From the NCBI GenBank assembly GCA_016218815.1, contig JACRCX010000148.1:1-43855 (forward strand): 43,855 nt of DNA, given 5' to 3'. The notes beneath the pieces are model-generated. The model worked only from the letters and a program-made list of their open reading frames with translations. It ran no database searches and was not told the DNA's origin. Source of the stretch: Deltaproteobacteria bacterium. GTDB taxonomy: Bacteria > Myxococcota_A > Polyangia > DRWM01 > JAAZOP01. The position numbers and the translations under genes were made by a program. Below, one piece after another: positions 25,227 to 33,363 of this stretch (position 1 is the stretch's first letter; each line of letters opens with the position of its first letter).

Positions 25227-26948
25227 ATGGGAGGCGCCGCGTCCATCCCCCGGTTCGAGCGTGCGTTCGCCGGGCTGGGCTACGACCTGGCGACGCTGCT
25301 CCGGCGCCTGGACGAGACCGGCGAGCGCGACGAGCTGAGCGCGGCCGGCCTGCGCCGGGCCTGGGCGGAGTGCGTCCGCGACGCCCGGCGGGGCCGCGGT
25401 CCGACCCGGTTCGGCTGCTACATCCACATCCCGTTCTGCCGGCAGCGCTGCGCGTACTGCCGTCACTTCCAGGCCCGGCTGGAGTCCCCGGCTCAGCTCG
25501 AACGCTACCTCGGGGTGCTCGACGACGCCTTCGCCTACTATTCGCCAGCCTTCCGCGGCGTGCGATTCGGCAACCTGATCGTCGGCGGCGGCACCCCCGG
25601 GATCCTCGAGGCCGAGGCCCTCGAACACCTCCTGCGTCGCCTGTTCGCCGCGTTCGCCTTCGACGAAAGTCCCGGCGATCGGGCGTTCGAGTTCAACCCC
25701 GCGGGCGTCACCGCCGGGAAGCTGCGGGTGCTCGCGCGCTACGGCTTCCGCCGGGTCAGCATGGGCGTGCAGTCGATGAGCGCCCGCGTGCTGGACGCCC
25801 AGAACCGGGGCTACCAGACGGGGAACGTCCTGGACCGCGCGTTCGCCCTGGTGCGCGACTCCGGCATCGCCCAGCTTTGCGTCGACCTCATCGCCGGCCT
25901 GGCCGGCGACGACACCACCGGTTTCCGCGAGTCCTTCGCGGCCCTCGCCCGGCGCAAGCCCGACCAGATCACGGTCTATCCGCTGGTGCCCACGACGTTG
26001 TACCTCCGGCAGCGCTTCGGCGGGGATTTCGGGGCGTTCCTCGCGCGGCGACGGGAATTCCTCGCCGAGGTCGTGCCGTGGATGCACGCCCACGCCGGCC
26101 ATCACGGCTACCGGAGCGAGCGGGAGCGGGACGGCCCGGGCGACAATGCCTGGGTGTTCAACCGCTGCGGCGTGCGCCGCCTCGCGGCCGAGGACGAGGA
26201 GTTCTACGACGACACCTCGTCCGTCCCGGCGTCGATCTTCGGCCTGGGACCCGGCGCCGGCTCGAGCATCTGGGGGCGCCTCGTCTGCACCGACCGCGGC
26301 CCGATCCCCGGCCGCTTCGATCCGCGCGAGCGCCGGTACTGGGCCACGCGGCGCGACCGCCGCGACGAGATGGCGCGGTTCGTCCTGATGAACATGCGCA
26401 AGCACGGCGAGGTCCGGCGCGACCAGTTCCGGCGCTCGTTCGGCACCGACCTGGTCGACGAGTATCCCGTCGCGGTCGCGCGGCTGGCGTCGCTCGGGCT
26501 CGCGCGGCTCGACCCCGGACGCCTGCGCCTGCGGAGCGGAACCGGGAAGCGCCGCTTCCTCTGCGCGGTGCCGTTCCTCGACCGCAAGGTGCTGCAGCGC
26601 GCGCTGCGCGGGGGCGCGGACGGGACCGCCCCGTTCGTGCGCGTCTCCTCGCGTACCTGCGCCGCCGAGTTCGCCGTCGAGCACGCGCTCCCCGACGTGG
26701 CCTACCTTCGTGTCCTCAAGGGACTGGGCCTGCGTCTCCTGTACGCCGGGGAGCAGCAGACTCCCTCGGCCCGCTCGCTCGCCGGTCGCGCGACCATGCT
26801 CCGTCTGGCGCAACGCGCTTTCGCCGCGGCCGTGAGGGCGTCCCGCCACCGCGAGCCCGCCGCGGTCGCTCGTGTGCTGCACGCCCGGCTGCGACGTGCC
26901 GCCGCGCGCCTCGGGCTGCTCTGCAGGCTCGCCCGGCCGGTCGGCTGA
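25227..26948 (+). CDS. Radical SAM protein of the HemN/HemW superfamily with a long C-terminal region
   Basis: 573 residues. YIHIPFCRQRCAYCRHF holds the radical SAM cluster motif CxxxCxxC (Cys 71, 75, 78) in the HemN/HemW setting. IVGGGTPGIL is the SAM-binding GGE-like strand, and VSMGVQSM and CVDLIAGLAGD are HemN-superfamily landmarks. The fourth Cys of true HemN (CxxxCxxCxC) is absent, and CAYCRHF is closer to HemW and to heme-modifying HutW/ChuW-type enzymes. A ~170-residue C-terminal part (from ~400) looks like a winged-helix-like HemN tail plus an unassigned Arg/Ala-rich helical end. The gene starts 3 bases after the last component-1 gene, so it belongs to the same operon. Substrate unknown; tetrapyrrole chemistry is a hypothesis. 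Confidence 0.85.
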   Translation: MGGAASIPRFERAFAGLGYDLATLLRRLDETGERDELSAAGLRRAWAECVRDARRGRGPTRFGCYIHIPFCRQRCAYCRHFQARLESPAQLERYLGVLDDAFAYYSPAFRGVRFGNLIVGGGTPGILEAEALEHLLRRLFAAFAFDESPGDRAFEFNPAGVTAGKLRVLARYGFRRVSMGVQSMSARVLDAQNRGYQTGNVLDRAFALVRDSGIAQLCVDLIAGLAGDDTTGFRESFAALARRKPDQITVYPLVPTTLYLRQRFGGDFGAFLARRREFLAEVVPWMHAHAGHHGYRSERERDGPGDNAWVFNRCGVRRLAAEDEEFYDDTSSVPASIFGLGPGAGSSIWGRLVCTDRGPIPGRFDPRERRYWATRRDRRDEMARFVLMNMRKHGEVRRDQFRRSFGTDLVDEYPVAVARLASLGLARLDPGRLRLRSGTGKRRFLCAVPFLDRKVLQRALRGGADGTAPFVRVSSRTCAAEFAVEHALPDVAYLRVLKGLGLRLLYAGEQQTPSARSLAGRATMLRLAQRAFAAAVRASRHREPAAVARVLHARLRRAAARLGLLCRLARPVG

Positions 26949-26975
26949 CGCGCCCCTTCCCGGTCGCCGGGCCGA

Positions 26976-27004
26976 TTGTCGGGCCCGAGCGCGGATGGTA
27001 TCTT
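26976..27004 (+). promoter_or_regulatory. Candidate internal promoter before the B12-type radical SAM gene
   Basis: TTGTCG (26976-26981) and TATCTT (26999-27004) are separated by 17 bases and end 8 bases before ATG 27013. This would give a nearly leaderless transcript and may let the last two genes be expressed separately. Confidence 0.4.
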
Positions 27005-27012
27005 CGCGACGG

Positions 27013-28392
27013 ATGTCGGTTTCGCTCCACGTCCGCCGTGGCTCTCGCGTCCTCCTCCTGAACCCGCCGATCTCCGACACGGACCAGCAGGAGGCGAACG
27101 GGATGATGATGTCGGCCCCGCCGTACGCCCTACTGCGGCTGGGCACTTGGTTCCGGCGTCGAGGCTGCCGCGTGCAGCTCGTGGACTGCCTGCGCGACCC
27201 GCTGCTCGAGGGCAAGCTCCGCCGGCGCGTGCGCCGGAAGCTCCTCTGCGGCAATGACCGGCAGGAGCGGATCGAGAAGCCCATCTACCACTACGGTCTC
27301 GACGGCCCGCTGCTCGAGACCCGGCTGCGACAGCTCGACCCGCCCGACCTGATCGCGGTCTCGGCGCTGTTCACGTGGCACGGGGAGGCGGTGCGCGAGG
27401 CCCTTGCCGCGTGCCGCCGGGTGTATCCGCGGGCCCGCATCGTGCTCGGCGGCAACTTCGCCACCCTGTGTCCCGCCGAGGCCAAGGCGACGGGTGCCGA
27501 CGAGGTGTGGGCGGGCGACCTCCCGGGCGCCGGTTTCCTGCCGACGGCGATCGATCTGCTTCCGGCGGCGCCCTCGGTCGACCTCCTGCGCCTGGTCAAG
27601 GGTTGCCCCCATCGGTGCAGCTTCTGCGTGACCCACGTGCTCAACGACGGCCGCGTGCAGGCGCGTTCCGCCGAGTCGGCGTTCGCCGAGATGAAGGCGA
27701 AGATGAAGGCGGACGGCACCCGCACGTTCATCTTCTTCGACGACTTCGTCCTGTACCGCCAGGCGGGCCACCTCGATCGCTTCCTCGAGCTGGTGATCGC
27801 CGAGAAGCTGCCGGTCAAGCTGAAGTTCGGCCTGGGGTTCTCCGCCCACCTGATCACGGAGGCATTCGCCGCGAAGGTGCGGGCCGCCCGCGTGGAGCAC
27901 CTGGCGATCGGCCTGGAGACGATCGACAATCCGCGCGCGGCGCAGATGCGCCGCCCCCAGCACATCCGCGACTTCGTCCGGGCCGTGGAGATCCTGCGCG
28001 CCCACGGCTACCAGGGCTCGACGCTGGGCGCGTTCTGCCTCATGGGCCTCCCCGACAGCACGACGGACGAGGTGCTGCGCGCCATCCTCTTCCTCTACCA
28101 CCTCGGGGTCACGCCGCTGCTCACGACCTACACCCTGACCCCCCGCAGCGGGGACATGCTGCGCTACGGGGACCGGGTCCGCGGCCGGTCGCTCGAGGAG
28201 TTGGCCCCCGGGCTCTGGCGGTTCGCGCACGCCGGCATGCGCGTCCCCCACCTCGACGCCATCTACCGCTACTTCCACGAGCGGCACTTCACGATCGAGC
28301 GGATCGCCGATTCGCGCACCACCGATCCCGTGATTCGCAAGATGCAGCAGCTCATCCGCGGTCGCCGGTACCTGCCCGGGAACGGGGACTGA
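27013..28392 (+). CDS. B12-binding-type radical SAM protein (BchE/P-methyltransferase class layout)
   Basis: 459 residues. The first ~185 have the alternating strand-helix layout of a cobalamin-binding domain (RVLLLNPPI, LIAVSALFTWHGEAVREAL, ARIVLGGNFATL). The DxHxxG motif that ligates cobalt is not seen, so cobalamin may bind base-off without a His or not at all. The radical SAM domain follows with KGCPHRCSFC (Cys 198, 202, 205). FIFFDDFVLY, AIGLETID and CLMGLPDSTTDE are typical of class B enzymes. This architecture includes BchE (tetrapyrrole ring cyclase) and many methyltransferases. It is followed 10 bases later by a HemN-like gene. ATG 27013 is chosen because the B12-like fold begins at once; the longer open frame upstream has no domain. 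Confidence 0.87.
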   Translation: MSVSLHVRRGSRVLLLNPPISDTDQQEANGMMMSAPPYALLRLGTWFRRRGCRVQLVDCLRDPLLEGKLRRRVRRKLLCGNDRQERIEKPIYHYGLDGPLLETRLRQLDPPDLIAVSALFTWHGEAVREALAACRRVYPRARIVLGGNFATLCPAEAKATGADEVWAGDLPGAGFLPTAIDLLPAAPSVDLLRLVKGCPHRCSFCVTHVLNDGRVQARSAESAFAEMKAKMKADGTRTFIFFDDFVLYRQAGHLDRFLELVIAEKLPVKLKFGLGFSAHLITEAFAAKVRAARVEHLAIGLETIDNPRAAQMRRPQHIRDFVRAVEILRAHGYQGSTLGAFCLMGLPDSTTDEVLRAILFLYHLGVTPLLTTYTLTPRSGDMLRYGDRVRGRSLEELAPGLWRFAHAGMRVPHLDAIYRYFHERHFTIERIADSRTTDPVIRKMQQLIRGRRYLPGNGD

Positions 28393-28402
28393 GCGGGCCG
28401 TC

Positions 28403-29764
28403 ATGGACTCCCGGGCCTTGCAGCGCTTGATCGCCAGGTACGTCGCCACCGACCCGCCCGACTCGCGCCGGATGTTCTACACCTACGAACCGCTCCGCTA
28501 CGTCCGCCTGGACGTTGCCCCCCCTTCGTTCCGCAAGACGCTGGCCGGCTTCCTCCGTCGCTCGCAGGTACCTCTGGCGCTGTACGTGCACGTCCCGTAT
28601 TGCCCGCGGCGCTGCCTGTACTGCACCTGCAACGCGACGGCGTGCTCGGACCGTGCGCGGGTGCGCGAGGTGGCGCGGCTCCTGCTCCGCGAGCTGGACC
28701 TGCTCGCGCCGACCCTCGCGCCCGCGGGAGCTGCCGGCCGCATCGATACGATCCACCTCGGCGGGGGCAGCCCGACGATCCTTGCCGACGGCGAATTCGA
28801 TCGCCTGGCGGAGCGCCTGCGCGCGCTGGCAGCGCCGCACGGGCCGCGCGAGTTCGCCGTCGAGGTCGACCCTCGCGCCGTCGACACTTCCCGCCTGCGC
28901 CGCTACCACGAGCGCGGCGTCAACCGGCTTTCCGTGGGTGTCCAGGACTTCGAACCGCGCGTCCTCGCGGCCGTGGGCCGGACCCAGGCCCGCGCGGCCG
29001 TGGAGGCGGTCTTCTCGCCCGAGGTGCGGTCGCTGTACCCCAGCATCGGCATGGATCTGATCTGCGGCCTGCCGCGTCAGACCGTCCGCACGTGGGCGCG
29101 CACGCTGGAGCACGTCCTCCGGCTGCGCCCGGACCGGGTGGCCGTGAACCCGCTCAACGTCGTCCCCGGCCAGGCCGCGGCCACGATCCTCCGGCGACGA
29201 GGCCCGCTGCCGGGACCCGCCGCTCGCGTCGCCATGGAGCGGCTCACCGTCGACACCCTGGTCGGCGGAGGATACGTCCGGACCGGTTTCGATCACTTCG
29301 CCCTGCCGCACGACGACCTGGCCCGCGCCGTCCGGACGCGCACCTTGCACCGGAACCTGCTCGGCTATACCCCGGGCGTCTGGCACGACGTCGTCGGGGT
29401 GGGGCCCGGCGCCAACACGGAGCTCGGTCCGTTCCGGGTCAAGAACGAGCCGCTGGGGCCGTGGTCGGCCGCGCTGCGCGGCGGACGGCTGCCCGACCAT
29501 CACGGGTTGCTGCTCAGCCGTGACGACCTGCTCCGCGCGGACGTCATCCACGAGCTGCTCGCGTGGTACCGCGTCGACGTCCCGGGGCTCGAGCGCCGCC
29601 ACGGGGTGCGCTTCCGCGAGGCGCTCGCGGCCGAGCTGCGCGCCCTCGCGGGGTTCGCCGCCGACGGCCTGGTGAGGCTCCGCGGGGAGGAGCTGGTCGT
29701 GACCGCGCGGGGACGCCCCTTCGTGCTGCCGATCTGCTGGGCGTTCGCCCGCGCGTCGGGTTGA
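28403..29764 (+). CDS. HemN-like oxygen-independent coproporphyrinogen III oxidase family protein
   Basis: 453 residues, the usual HemN length. YVHVPYCPRRCLYCTCN contains the HemN-specific CxxxCxxCxC pattern (Cys 67, 71, 74, 76), unlike HemW. IHLGGGSPTIL, FAVEVDPRAV, LSVGVQDFEP and RNLLGYTPGVWHDVVGVGPGA follow as in HemN, including the C-terminal 'GYT' segment. True HemN decarboxylates the two propionates of coproporphyrinogen III to make protoporphyrinogen IX with two SAM molecules. Whether this copy does that, or acts on another substrate of the adjacent nitrogenase-like system, cannot be decided here. It ends 61 bases before leuS. Confidence 0.88.
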   Translation: MDSRALQRLIARYVATDPPDSRRMFYTYEPLRYVRLDVAPPSFRKTLAGFLRRSQVPLALYVHVPYCPRRCLYCTCNATACSDRARVREVARLLLRELDLLAPTLAPAGAAGRIDTIHLGGGSPTILADGEFDRLAERLRALAAPHGPREFAVEVDPRAVDTSRLRRYHERGVNRLSVGVQDFEPRVLAAVGRTQARAAVEAVFSPEVRSLYPSIGMDLICGLPRQTVRTWARTLEHVLRLRPDRVAVNPLNVVPGQAAATILRRRGPLPGPAARVAMERLTVDTLVGGGYVRTGFDHFALPHDDLARAVRTRTLHRNLLGYTPGVWHDVVGVGPGANTELGPFRVKNEPLGPWSAALRGGRLPDHHGLLLSRDDLLRADVIHELLAWYRVDVPGLERRHGVRFREALAAELRALAGFAADGLVRLRGEELVVTARGRPFVLPICWAFARASG

Positions 29765-29788
29765 GGCGAGCCGCGCTCGGTGTTAGGT
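29761..29788 (+). promoter_or_regulatory. Candidate leuS promoter
   Basis: TTGAGG (29761-29766, overlapping the upstream stop codon) and TTAGGT (29783-29788) are 16 bases apart, 37 bases before ATG 29826. Confidence 0.35.
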
Positions 29789-29825
29789 TCCGCGCGCCGC
29801 GGGCAGGGCGGCGGAGGCCGGTGAC

Positions 29826-32480
29826 ATGGTCGACAAGTTCGTTCCTGGCGAGATCGAGCCGAAGTGGCAGAAGGCGTGGGCGGAGCGGGGTTTGTTCCGC
29901 GCGGCCGAGGTGCCGGGGCCGGGCAAGTTCTACCTGCTCGAAATGTTCCCCTACCCTTCCGGGCGGCTGCACATGGGCCACGTGCGCAACTACGCCATCG
30001 GCGACGTCGCGGCGCGCTTCTGGCGCATGCGGGGGCGGCAGGTGCTGCACCCGATGGGCTGGGACGCCTTCGGCCTGCCGGCCGAGCAGGCGGCGATGGA
30101 GCGCAAGCTCGACCCCAAGAAGTGGACGTTCGACAACATCGACGAGATGGGCCGCCAGCTCCGGCTGCTCGGCCTCTCCTACGACTGGGAGCGCGAGTTC
30201 GCCACCTGCGTCCCCGAGTACTACCGCTGGGAGCAGCTCGTCTTCGTGCGCATGCTCGAGCGCGGCCTGGCCTACCGCAAGCGCTCGCTGGTCAACTGGT
30301 CCGAGGCGCTGCAGACGGTGCTGGCCAACGAGCAGGTGATCGACGGGCGCGACTACAAGCTCGGCGAGCCCGTCGTGCAGAAGGAGCTGTCCCAGTGGTT
30401 CCTGCGCACCACGGCCTACGCCGACCGGTTGCTCGAGGGGATCGAGCAGCTCTCCGGGAAGTGGCCCGAGCGCGTGCTGCTGGAACAGCGGGCGCGCATC
30501 GGCCGCAGCGAAGGCACGGAGATCGTGTTCCCGCTGGAGAAGCCGGCGGGCGGGGAGAAGGCGGTCGTGGTCTTCACGACGCGCCCCGACACGCTCTTCG
30601 GCGTGACCTTCATGAGCCTGGCGGCGGAGCATCCGCTGGCGGTGGCGCTGGCGGAGGGGACGGGCCGCGAGGCGGAGGTCAAGGCGTTCGTCGAGAAGAC
30701 GCGCAACGACATCCGCCGGCAGCGCGCCGAGGAGATCACCAAGGAGGGCTGCTTCACCGGCGCGTGCTGCACGAACCCGGCGACGGGCGGGCGCGTGCCG
30801 ATCTACATCGCCAACTTCGTGCTCATGGACTACGGCACGGGCGCCGTGATGGCGGTGCCGGCGCACGACCAGCGCGACTTCGAATTCGCGCGCAAGTACG
30901 ACCTGCCGATCCGCGTCGTGATCCAGCCCGCCGGCGCGAAGCTCGACCCCGCGACGATGGACGCGGCGTACGTCGAGCCCGGCTCGCAGGTGAACTCCGG
31001 CGAGTTCGACGGCATCCCCAACGAGGAGGGGATGAAGCGCATCACGGCGTGGCTGAAGGAGCGGGGCCAGGGCGGGCCGACGGTGAGCTGGCGGCTGCGC
31101 GACTGGTGCGTCTCGCGCCAGCGCTCGTGGGGCTGCCCGATCCCCGTCGTGCACTGCGAGAAGTGCGGCGTCGTCGGCGTCCCCGAGGCCGAGCTGCCGG
31201 TGCTGTTGCCGGAGGACCTCGTCTTCGACGTGCGGGGCGGCAATCCGCTGGCGCGGCACCCGGCCTTCACCAAGGCGGCCTGCCCGAAGTGCGGCGGCCC
31301 GGGGCGTCGCGAGACCGACACGCTCGACACGTTCGTCGAGTCCTCCTGGTACTTCCTGCGCTACACCGACCCGAAGTGGGACCGGGGGCCTTTCCGCCCC
31401 GACCGCGCCAAGGCGTGGATGCCGGTCGACCAGTACATCGGCGGGCACGAGCACGCGGTCGGGCACCTGATGTACGCGCGCTTCTACCACAAGGTGCTCA
31501 AGGACCTCGGCTTCCTGCCACCCGACGTGCCCGAGGAGCCCTTCTCGCGCCTCCTGACCCAGGGCATGGTCTGCAAGGAGACCAACTACACGGTCGATGA
31601 GGTCGGAAACCCCGTCTGGCACTACCCGGAGGAGGTGAGCGACGGGATCAGCACGCTCGACGGCCGCAAGGTCACCGTCGGACGCATCGAGAAGATGTCC
31701 AAGTCCAGACGCAACGTCGTGGGCCTCGAGGCGTTCGTCGCCGGCTACGGCGCCGACACCGCGCGGCTGTTCACGCTCTTCGCGGCTCCGCCGGAGAAGG
31801 ACCTCGAGTGGCGCGACGAGGGGGCGGAGGGGTGCTGGCGGTTCCTGCAGCGCGTGTGGCGGTTGACGCTCGAGGGCGCCGACGCCGTGGGGCGGGCGCC
31901 GGAGGCGGTGCCGGACGCCGAGCCCGGCGAGCGCTGGCGCAAGCTGCGGCGGACGACGCACCAGACGATCCGGCGGGTGACCCAGGACGTGGACGGGCGC
32001 TTCCATCTCAATACCGCCGTCGCGGCGATCATGGAGCTGTGCAACGCCCTCTCCGAAGCCGGCCTGCCGCCGGCGTGGGACGCGGCGACGACGACGAGTT
32101 GCACGCCGGAGCCGGATCCCGACCCGCGAGCGGCGCAGGCGATCCATCGCGAGGCGATCACCTCGCTCCTTCGGCTGCTCTCGCCGTTCGCGCCGCACGT
32201 CTGCGACGAGCTGTGGTCGCGCCTGGGATTCGAAGGGACGGTGCTGGAGGCGGGTTGGCCTTCGTTCGATCCGAAGGTCGCGGCGGAGGACACGATCGTC
32301 TACCCCGTCCAGGTCCTGGGCAAGCTGCGGGGGCAGGTCGCCGTGGCGCCGGACGCGTCGAAGGACGACGTGCTCGCGGCGGCGAAGGCGGAGGCCAACG
32401 TGGCCAGGCATCTGGCGGGGAAGACGATCGTCAAGACGGTCTTCGTCGAGCGAAGGTTGGTCAACTTCGTGGTGAAGTGA
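29826..32480 (+). CDS. leuS: Leucyl-tRNA synthetase
   Basis: 884 residues, a complete bacterial-type LeuRS. The class I signature HMGH is at 49-52 (GRLHMGHVRNY) and KMSKS at 623-627 (IEKMSKSRRNVVG). In between lie the editing domain with TTRPDTLFGVTFM and a Cys-rich insert with CEKCGVVG and CPKCGGPG that should bind zinc. The C-terminal domain ends in KTIVKTVFVERRLVNFVVK. It charges tRNA-Leu with leucine and edits wrong amino acids. It is an ordinary housekeeping gene and marks the end of the accessory radical SAM/nitrogenase-like block. Confidence 0.98.
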   Translation: MVDKFVPGEIEPKWQKAWAERGLFRAAEVPGPGKFYLLEMFPYPSGRLHMGHVRNYAIGDVAARFWRMRGRQVLHPMGWDAFGLPAEQAAMERKLDPKKWTFDNIDEMGRQLRLLGLSYDWEREFATCVPEYYRWEQLVFVRMLERGLAYRKRSLVNWSEALQTVLANEQVIDGRDYKLGEPVVQKELSQWFLRTTAYADRLLEGIEQLSGKWPERVLLEQRARIGRSEGTEIVFPLEKPAGGEKAVVVFTTRPDTLFGVTFMSLAAEHPLAVALAEGTGREAEVKAFVEKTRNDIRRQRAEEITKEGCFTGACCTNPATGGRVPIYIANFVLMDYGTGAVMAVPAHDQRDFEFARKYDLPIRVVIQPAGAKLDPATMDAAYVEPGSQVNSGEFDGIPNEEGMKRITAWLKERGQGGPTVSWRLRDWCVSRQRSWGCPIPVVHCEKCGVVGVPEAELPVLLPEDLVFDVRGGNPLARHPAFTKAACPKCGGPGRRETDTLDTFVESSWYFLRYTDPKWDRGPFRPDRAKAWMPVDQYIGGHEHAVGHLMYARFYHKVLKDLGFLPPDVPEEPFSRLLTQGMVCKETNYTVDEVGNPVWHYPEEVSDGISTLDGRKVTVGRIEKMSKSRRNVVGLEAFVAGYGADTARLFTLFAAPPEKDLEWRDEGAEGCWRFLQRVWRLTLEGADAVGRAPEAVPDAEPGERWRKLRRTTHQTIRRVTQDVDGRFHLNTAVAAIMELCNALSEAGLPPAWDAATTTSCTPEPDPDPRAAQAIHREAITSLLRLLSPFAPHVCDELWSRLGFEGTVLEAGWPSFDPKVAAEDTIVYPVQVLGKLRGQVAVAPDASKDDVLAAAKAEANVARHLAGKTIVKTVFVERRLVNFVVK

Positions 32481-32505
32481 CGGGGGGCGACGCGACCGTA
32501 TTTCG

Positions 32506-32562
32506 CGCAAAGGACGCAACGGGCCGCAAAGGACGCAAAGGGCCACAAAGGACGCAAAGGGG
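32506..32562. repeat. Three tandem copies of a 19-bp repeat in the lptE-like leader
   Basis: Units at 32506-32524, 32525-32543 and 32544-32562, consensus CGCAAAGGACGCAAAGGGC, differing at one or two positions. They lie between the leuS stop and the lptE-like start, with the last unit running into the presumed ribosome binding region. Confidence 0.8.
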
Positions 32563-32570
32563 GTATCGGC

Positions 32571-33074
32571 TTGGGCCCGTCTGAATTCCGGCGTCGCGTG
32601 GTTTTCCTGCTTGCTGTGGTCCCGGCGTGTTCCTGCGGGTACTACCTCGTCGACAACTCGCGCACCATCCACGTCGCGCTGTCGGCGGAAGGCGCGGTGC
32701 ACCCGGAGGCGCTACCCGCGGTTTCGGAAGCGCTTTCCTCGGGGCTGCGCGACCAGGGACTGCGGCTGTCCTCGGGCGAAGCGGACGCGGAGCTGGCGGT
32801 CGTCGTCACGGGGTCCGCGGAGCACGCCGCATTGCCGGCGGAGGACGCGGCAGGGAACTTCCAGCCGTCGGCGTGGGAGACGGCGCTCGAGGCGCGGGCG
32901 ACCCTGCGGCGAGCGGACGGAGCAGAGACCGACCTGGGAACGTTCGAGGCGTCGGGGTTGGAGGCGCTCGGGCACGACGCGGCGGCGGACGACGCGGCCC
33001 AGGCTTCGGCCTACGCGTTGGCCGCCCGGCTGCTGGCCGAACGCATCGTGGCCGCGGTCCTGGCGGCGTGGTAG
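32571..33074 (+). CDS. lptE: LptE-like outer-membrane lipoprotein
   Basis: 167 residues. A basic start, hydrophobic run VVFLLAVVPAC and a lipobox (VPAC) precede CGYYLVDNSRTIHVAL, which resembles the 'CGYxL' opening of LptE. The body has the expected alpha/beta layout, with a helix LPAVSEALSSGLRDQGL then a beta strand ELAVVVTG. LptE plugs the LptD barrel that inserts lipopolysaccharide into the outer membrane. Its place directly after leuS is the same as in many proteobacteria and supports the call, though similarity is weak by eye. TTG 32571 has GGGGGT 6 bases upstream; GTG 32598 would still keep most of the signal. Confidence 0.65.
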   Translation: MGPSEFRRRVVFLLAVVPACSCGYYLVDNSRTIHVALSAEGAVHPEALPAVSEALSSGLRDQGLRLSSGEADAELAVVVTGSAEHAALPAEDAAGNFQPSAWETALEARATLRRADGAETDLGTFEASGLEALGHDAAADDAAQASAYALAARLLAERIVAAVLAAW

Positions 33075-33363
33075 CGGCGCCCGCAGCTTTCGGCGCCGGC
33101 GGGTGGGGCCGCAAGTCCTTGCCGCGAACGTAGCGCGTGGCCCATCCGCGCCACCCGGGGATCGCTCGACCCTCACGAACTTCGCCTTGGGCGCGTTCGG
33201 TTCATCCTGGCGGCCGCCGCCCGTCCGCCGCCGGTCCGCCGGCGGACGGCTGCAGAAGCTCCGTCATTTCGAGATTCGGCCGGCGGCGCGGAAGCGGCAG
33301 CGCCCGTCGCGCGTGGACCTCGCTCCGCCGCCGCCGTCGTCATCCCTTCGTCCCCGCCGTCCG
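33075..33363. other. Intergenic stretch with a strong hairpin, probable left flank of an IS91-type element
   Basis: No convincing gene. A perfect 10-bp inverted repeat, CCGTCCGCCG (33221-33230) / CGGCGGACGG (33240-33249), with a 9-base loop lies ~115 bases before the transposase homology. IS91-type elements carry a subterminal hairpin at one end, so this may mark the element's boundary. The exact end cannot be fixed. Confidence 0.4.

Noticed and set aside
26872..27012. Longer N-terminus for the B12-type radical SAM protein
   Set aside because: The extension overlaps the previous gene, has no domain character and would cover the candidate promoter; ATG 27013 starts at the fold.
23343..27284. 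Very long open frame on the minus strand opposite the component-1 and radical SAM genes
   Set aside because: It is antisense to genes with clear family motifs, is rich in Arg/Pro/Gly/Ala with no domain, and arises from the high GC content.
32506..32562. Possible CRISPR array
   Set aside because: The 19-bp units are directly adjacent without spacers and no cas gene is present anywhere in the window.
29544..32702. Long open frame antisense to leuS
   Set aside because: leuS on the plus strand has every family motif; the antisense frame is low-complexity His/Arg/Leu sequence.
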